8,789 nt of DNA from Acidimicrobiaceae bacterium (GTDB lineage: Bacteria > Actinomycetota > Acidimicrobiia > Acidimicrobiales > Palsa-688): the NCBI GenBank assembly GCA_030838025.1, contig JAUTXM010000357.1:1-8789 (forward strand), given 5' to 3'. A program made the position numbers and the translations under genes. The notes under the pieces were generated by a model. That model saw nothing but the letters and a program-made list of their open reading frames with translations. It had not been told where the DNA came from and did no database searches. Shown here piece by piece: positions 5,725 to 8,789 of this stretch (its first letter is position 1; each line of letters starts with the position of its first letter).

Positions 5725-7520
5725 CGCGCCTGCGGATCCGGCCCGGCGTCCACTACGCCCCGATCGACGGCGGGGTGTACTTCTCCAGCGCTCGGGCGAC
5801 GTTCGTCATGCGGGGCCCGACCGTCCTGTTCCGGGTGGTCGACACCTGCGTGCCGCTGCTGGAGGACGGCACCACGGTCGACCAGCTGGTCGAGGTGATC
5901 GGCGTGGCGAGCTGTCGCCCGCTGGTCGACCATCTGGTGAGCACCCTGGATTCTCGAGGGCTGCTGTTGCGCCTGGACCAACTGGTGGTCGCCGAGCCCA
6001 GCGCCGCCGAACGCCAACGCTTTCCCGAGGCCCTGGCCTATCTGGAGACCTTCCGCGACCAGCCCTACGCCGACTTCCGGCGGGTCCGCAAGGCGCGGGT
6101 GATCATGGCCGGACCGGCGGACGCGCTCGGACCGGCAGCGCGGGGCCTGGTCAGGGCCGGCGTGGGACAGGTCATCGTCGCCACGCCCGAACCCGACCGG
6201 CTGGCCGGTTTGGCGTCGCGCCATCCGGAGGTGCGGCTACTGGTGCACGAGGGCGACGCCGTCCCGACGCTGCTCGCAGGGCCGACGCCCGATGCGGCCG
6301 TCATCTTCTCCCATGACAGCTTCCCAACCGACACCTTGCAGCGGCTGCCGGCGTCGTGCATAGCCATTCCGGTGCGCTTGGGCAAGGACCTGGCCATCGT
6401 GGGCCCGGCCATCTCCCATGCGGACCGCGGACAGGCGGTCGAAGCGCTCTGGACCCGGGCGGCCACGTGGAGCCGCCGGGACTGCGACGAGTTGCTGGTC
6501 CGGCCCAGCGGCGACCTGTTGTCGGGAGCCCTGGCCGGCCAGCTGGCGCTGGACGCCCTGGTGGGGCTGCACCGGGGGCGGGTCCATCTGGTGCACGGCC
6601 CGGACCTGCGCAGCGATTCGATCACGCCACCGCTCGGTGGGGAAGGCGACTACGACTCGCCGAGCGAGTTCAGAGCCCACCCTGCCGACTCGGTTGGGTC
6701 CACTGCCGCCGCCACGGATACCGCCAGAGAGAGCGCCCCAGACACCGCGTGGCTGGACAATGTCTCGGTGCGGTGGGCCGGGCTGTTCCGGGTGAACGTC
6801 CCCGGCAGCCTGCCCCAGATGCCGTTGGCACTCTCGCTCGCCGACGGACGGACCACGTGTTTCGACGGGCGGGCCGTGGGCTTCGGCCCCGACCAGGAGG
6901 CGTCGACCACCGAGGCGGGCCTCGAAGCCCTGCGCCAGCACAACTCGGCGTTTCAGCGCGCACAGCGCCGGGGTGCCCCCGGCGAGCGAGCCGCCAGCGG
7001 CGCCGGCGTCGACGAAGGACGCTGGATGCTCGACGGTGCCCTGCGGCTCATCGGGGCGTTCCCGGGCGATGAGTCCACGCTCGACGCGGTGCAACTGGAT
7101 CACCTCGAGGCTCGCCGGTTGTGGCGTACGCTGGAAGAACACGAACTGATCCCGGTCCGGCTGATCAGCCGCAGGATCACCGGTTTCGAATGGGTTCTGG
7201 TCGCGGTCCACGACCGGCGAAACGGGGCACGGCTGGCGGGTGGCTGGGGGCCCACCGCCGGTGTTGGTGCCGTCGCCGCCCTGTCGGCCGCCATCGCGGC
7301 GGCCCAGGTTCGGCGCGCCGTCGACCCCGGGTACCAGGCCCCGGTGATGCCGCCGGGGTTCCTTCAGCACCTGCACGCCACCTTGGTCGGCGAGTTGACG
7401 GCGGCGGTCGCCAGCTGGCTCGGCGCCCGGGGTTACCGGCTCCAGGGGCGGCGTCTGCGATGTGATCCGGTCGCGGGAGCGATCGGGGCGTGGTGCGGAA
7501 CGGTATGGCTCGATGGCTGA
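5721..7520 (+). CDS. RRE-containing E1/ThiF-like leader-binding partner of the cyclodehydratase
   Basis: A 599-residue TOMM precursor leader-binding protein (Ocin-ThiF-like, F-protein type). These bind the leader through a winged-helix RRE and activate the YcaO enzyme. Residues 3-80 (RIRPGVHYAPIDGGVYF to LVEVI) fit the RRE. The E1-like Rossmann part begins KARVIMAGPADALGPAARGL (V127 onward), with the ATP-binding glycine motif degraded, as usual for this class, and continues to about residue 300. Residues about 315-345 are a polar linker. From V348 to the end the chain resembles a shortened YcaO domain: WAGLFRV, GRAVGFGPDQEASTTEAGLE, and GGWGPTAGVGAVAALSAAIA then AAQVRRA, but with acidic residues replaced, so it is probably catalytically dead; this is my inference. 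GTG 5721 overlaps the previous stop (GTGA); ATG 7513 of the YcaO gene lies inside its last codons. Confidence 0.85.
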   Translation: MTRLRIRPGVHYAPIDGGVYFSSARATFVMRGPTVLFRVVDTCVPLLEDGTTVDQLVEVIGVASCRPLVDHLVSTLDSRGLLLRLDQLVVAEPSAAERQRFPEALAYLETFRDQPYADFRRVRKARVIMAGPADALGPAARGLVRAGVGQVIVATPEPDRLAGLASRHPEVRLLVHEGDAVPTLLAGPTPDAAVIFSHDSFPTDTLQRLPASCIAIPVRLGKDLAIVGPAISHADRGQAVEALWTRAATWSRRDCDELLVRPSGDLLSGALAGQLALDALVGLHRGRVHLVHGPDLRSDSITPPLGGEGDYDSPSEFRAHPADSVGSTAAATDTARESAPDTAWLDNVSVRWAGLFRVNVPGSLPQMPLALSLADGRTTCFDGRAVGFGPDQEASTTEAGLEALRQHNSAFQRAQRRGAPGERAASGAGVDEGRWMLDGALRLIGAFPGDESTLDAVQLDHLEARRLWRTLEEHELIPVRLISRRITGFEWVLVAVHDRRNGARLAGGWGPTAGVGAVAALSAAIAAAQVRRAVDPGYQAPVMPPGFLQHLHATLVGELTAAVASWLGARGYRLQGRRLRCDPVAGAIGAWCGTVWLDG

Positions 7521-8789
7521 GACCACGCTGGCTGAGGCCAGGCTGGTGACCGCCGCCAGCCCGCCGGGGGACGGCGATCGTTCGGCCGCGTCGTTTGCCA
7601 TCCCCATTCCCTCGTCGGTCCGAGCATGGCTGAAAGGCGGCATGGTGACCGCCAACGTCGGCTTCGATCTTGCCTTCGAGGGCCGGCAACTGGCCGCCGC
7701 CCGGCGCGCCGACTGCCAGCTGCTGTCGATCCGCCTGAGCGCCGACGAGGCGCTCATCGGGCCGCGCTGGGTTCCGGGGCGACGCGCCGCCTGCGCCGGT
7801 TGTGCCGAGCACCGGATCCGCCAAGCGGTGGCCCACCCGTTGCTGGCCCGAGCAGACGTCAACGCCAGCCCCCGGTCGGGGTGGCCGGCCGCCCTCGAGG
7901 TGCTGCTGGAGGTCGGACTCCTGCACCTCGGCGACAACGCCCTCGAACCGGGCGAGATGCTGCGCGTGGGGCTGACCGAAACCCGTCGCCATCGGGTCGT
8001 TCGCACCCTGGCGTGTCCTCTGTGTGGCTCCCGCGGACACGCCAGCCCGTCGAGCAATGGGGGCCTCCCCACGACCGCGCCCGAGCGGTTGACGTGGCAG
8101 TCGCGCCGAAGCCTCGACGCGGTCCCCCTTCGAGGCCGCAGCAGCCCGACCATCCGCGAGCACCGGCTGCCCCGCCTGGTCGATCATCGCGTCGGGCCGG
8201 TCCTGCAGGTCATGCGCGACAGCCGGGCGCCCTTTGCCATGAGCGGCGCCCTCATCCCCGCCGCCCGGGACAGCGGATTCGGTCGAGGTGGGGACTTCGC
8301 CCGAGCGGGCGAGGTGGCGATCCTGGAGGCGTATGAGCGCCTGGGGGCCTTCCCGCATCAGGGCCACGTGGTCCAGGACCTCTCGTATGACGAGGTCCGA
8401 GACCTCGCGGTGGACCCCGGCAGCCTGGGCCGCTACAGCCAGGCGCAGCTCGATCACCCGAATTGCCAGGTGATGCCGTACCGGCCCGACGTCGCCATGG
8501 ACTGGGCATACGCCCACCGAGTCCGAGACGGCGAGCCCCGGTTGGTGCCCGCCGATATGGCGTTTTACGGCTACGAGTACCAGCACCGCCTGGACGACGA
8601 GGGCGCCCGCCGCGACCGCCGTCGCCCGCGTCGCCGGGCCCACTTCTTCGCCGAGTCATCCAGCGGCTGCGCCCTCGGCAGCAGCCTGGAGGAGGCAGCG
8701 TTGCATGGCTTGATCGAGCTGATCGAACGGGACTCGTTCCTCATGGTCTGTTGGGTTGTGAGTCGTGTTGGGTATTTGTGTTTCTCGTT
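7513..8789 (+). CDS. YcaO-domain azoline cyclodehydratase (incomplete at right edge)
   Basis: The first 425 residues of the ATP-dependent enzyme that cyclises core Cys/Ser to thiazolines/oxazolines. Residues about 25-175 look like the zinc-binding half of an E1-like domain: GPRWVPGRRAACAGCAEHR carries C94/C97 and RTLACPLCGSRG carries C168/C171, a tetracysteine zinc site. The YcaO domain starts near residue 220 (LVDHRVGPVLQV). GEVAILEAYERLGAF holds E267, E272 and E275, and ESSSGCALGSSLEEAALHGL then IELIERDSF (E381-F409) is the central ATP/Mg motif. Roughly the last third of the domain, including the C-terminal tail, lies beyond the window. The start overlaps the partner gene by eight bases (ATGGCTGA). 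Residues after about 411, encoded by the T/G-rich window end, do not fit the family and may be erroneous. Confidence 0.92.
   Translation, partial: MAETTLAEARLVTAASPPGDGDRSAASFAIPIPSSVRAWLKGGMVTANVGFDLAFEGRQLAAARRADCQLLSIRLSADEALIGPRWVPGRRAACAGCAEHRIRQAVAHPLLARADVNASPRSGWPAALEVLLEVGLLHLGDNALEPGEMLRVGLTETRRHRVVRTLACPLCGSRGHASPSSNGGLPTTAPERLTWQSRRSLDAVPLRGRSSPTIREHRLPRLVDHRVGPVLQVMRDSRAPFAMSGALIPAARDSGFGRGGDFARAGEVAILEAYERLGAFPHQGHVVQDLSYDEVRDLAVDPGSLGRYSQAQLDHPNCQVMPYRPDVAMDWAYAHRVRDGEPRLVPADMAFYGYEYQHRLDDEGARRDRRRPRRRAHFFAESSSGCALGSSLEEAALHGLIELIERDSFLMVCWVVSRVGYLCFS
8751..8789. other. Abrupt T/G-rich tail at the window end
   Basis: These 39 bases contain 20 T, 14 G, 3 C and 2 A, about 44 % G+C, against strongly GC-rich DNA everywhere else. 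The YcaO frame stays open but encodes VVSRVGYLCFS with Val, Cys and Phe codons unlike the gene's usage. Likely a contig-end or read-end artefact; a real junction with foreign DNA is less likely. Confidence 0.5.

Noticed and set aside
6237..8153. Long open frame on the minus strand (638 codons)
   Set aside because: Opposite two well-supported genes; the product is Arg/Pro/Gly-rich without recognisable motifs, as expected for antisense of GC-rich coding DNA.
7177..8643. Minus-strand open frame (488 codons)
   Set aside because: Antisense to the E1-like and YcaO genes, whose motifs are clear on the plus strand.
1..8789. CRISPR arrays, insertion sequences, rRNA genes
   Set aside because: No spaced direct repeats, transposase-like proteins, terminal inverted repeats or rRNA-like sequence seen on reading.

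Overview
The window is high-GC DNA (strong G/C preference at third codon positions, GTG starts, 4-base gene overlaps) typical of an actinomycete; genus cannot be told. It holds the left part of a thiopeptide-type RiPP (azole-containing modified peptide) gene cluster. All genes are on the + strand and the cluster runs off the right edge.

Layout: a GC-rich hairpin (1-30) that probably ends an upstream unit; a SARP/BTAD transcription regulator with an N-terminal degenerate class III nucleotidyl-cyclase domain (97-1671); a 144-base intergenic region with a 7-bp palindrome (1672-1815); a 56-residue precursor peptide (1816-1986) with an acidic leader ending in VALPELGA and a predicted 18-residue core STAHFFCCSSSSSSSCCV; then a tightly coupled run of modification genes: a LanB C-terminal-type (SpaB_C) protein (2024-3130), a LanB N-terminal glutamylation protein (3127-5724), a leader-binding RRE/E1-like partner protein (5721-7520) and a YcaO cyclodehydratase (7513 to the right edge, incomplete).

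Expected working: the E1-like partner grips the leader and presents the core to the YcaO enzyme, which turns Cys/Ser into azolines. The LanB N-terminal protein glutamylates remaining Ser/Thr with Glu-tRNA, and a SpaB_C-type enzyme either eliminates glutamate to give dehydroalanine or joins two dehydroalanines into a pyridine. An azoline dehydrogenase and a second SpaB_C-type enzyme would be expected but are not in view; they may lie to the right. The SARP probably switches the operon on.

The most unusual points are the core (seven consecutive serines flanked by two Cys-Cys pairs, which would imply an exceptionally large macrocycle if cyclised at the only Ser-Cys junction), the pseudo-cyclase/SARP fusion, and an E1-like partner whose C-terminal ~250 residues look like a decayed YcaO domain. 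The last ~39 bases are abruptly T/G-rich and may be a sequence-end artefact.
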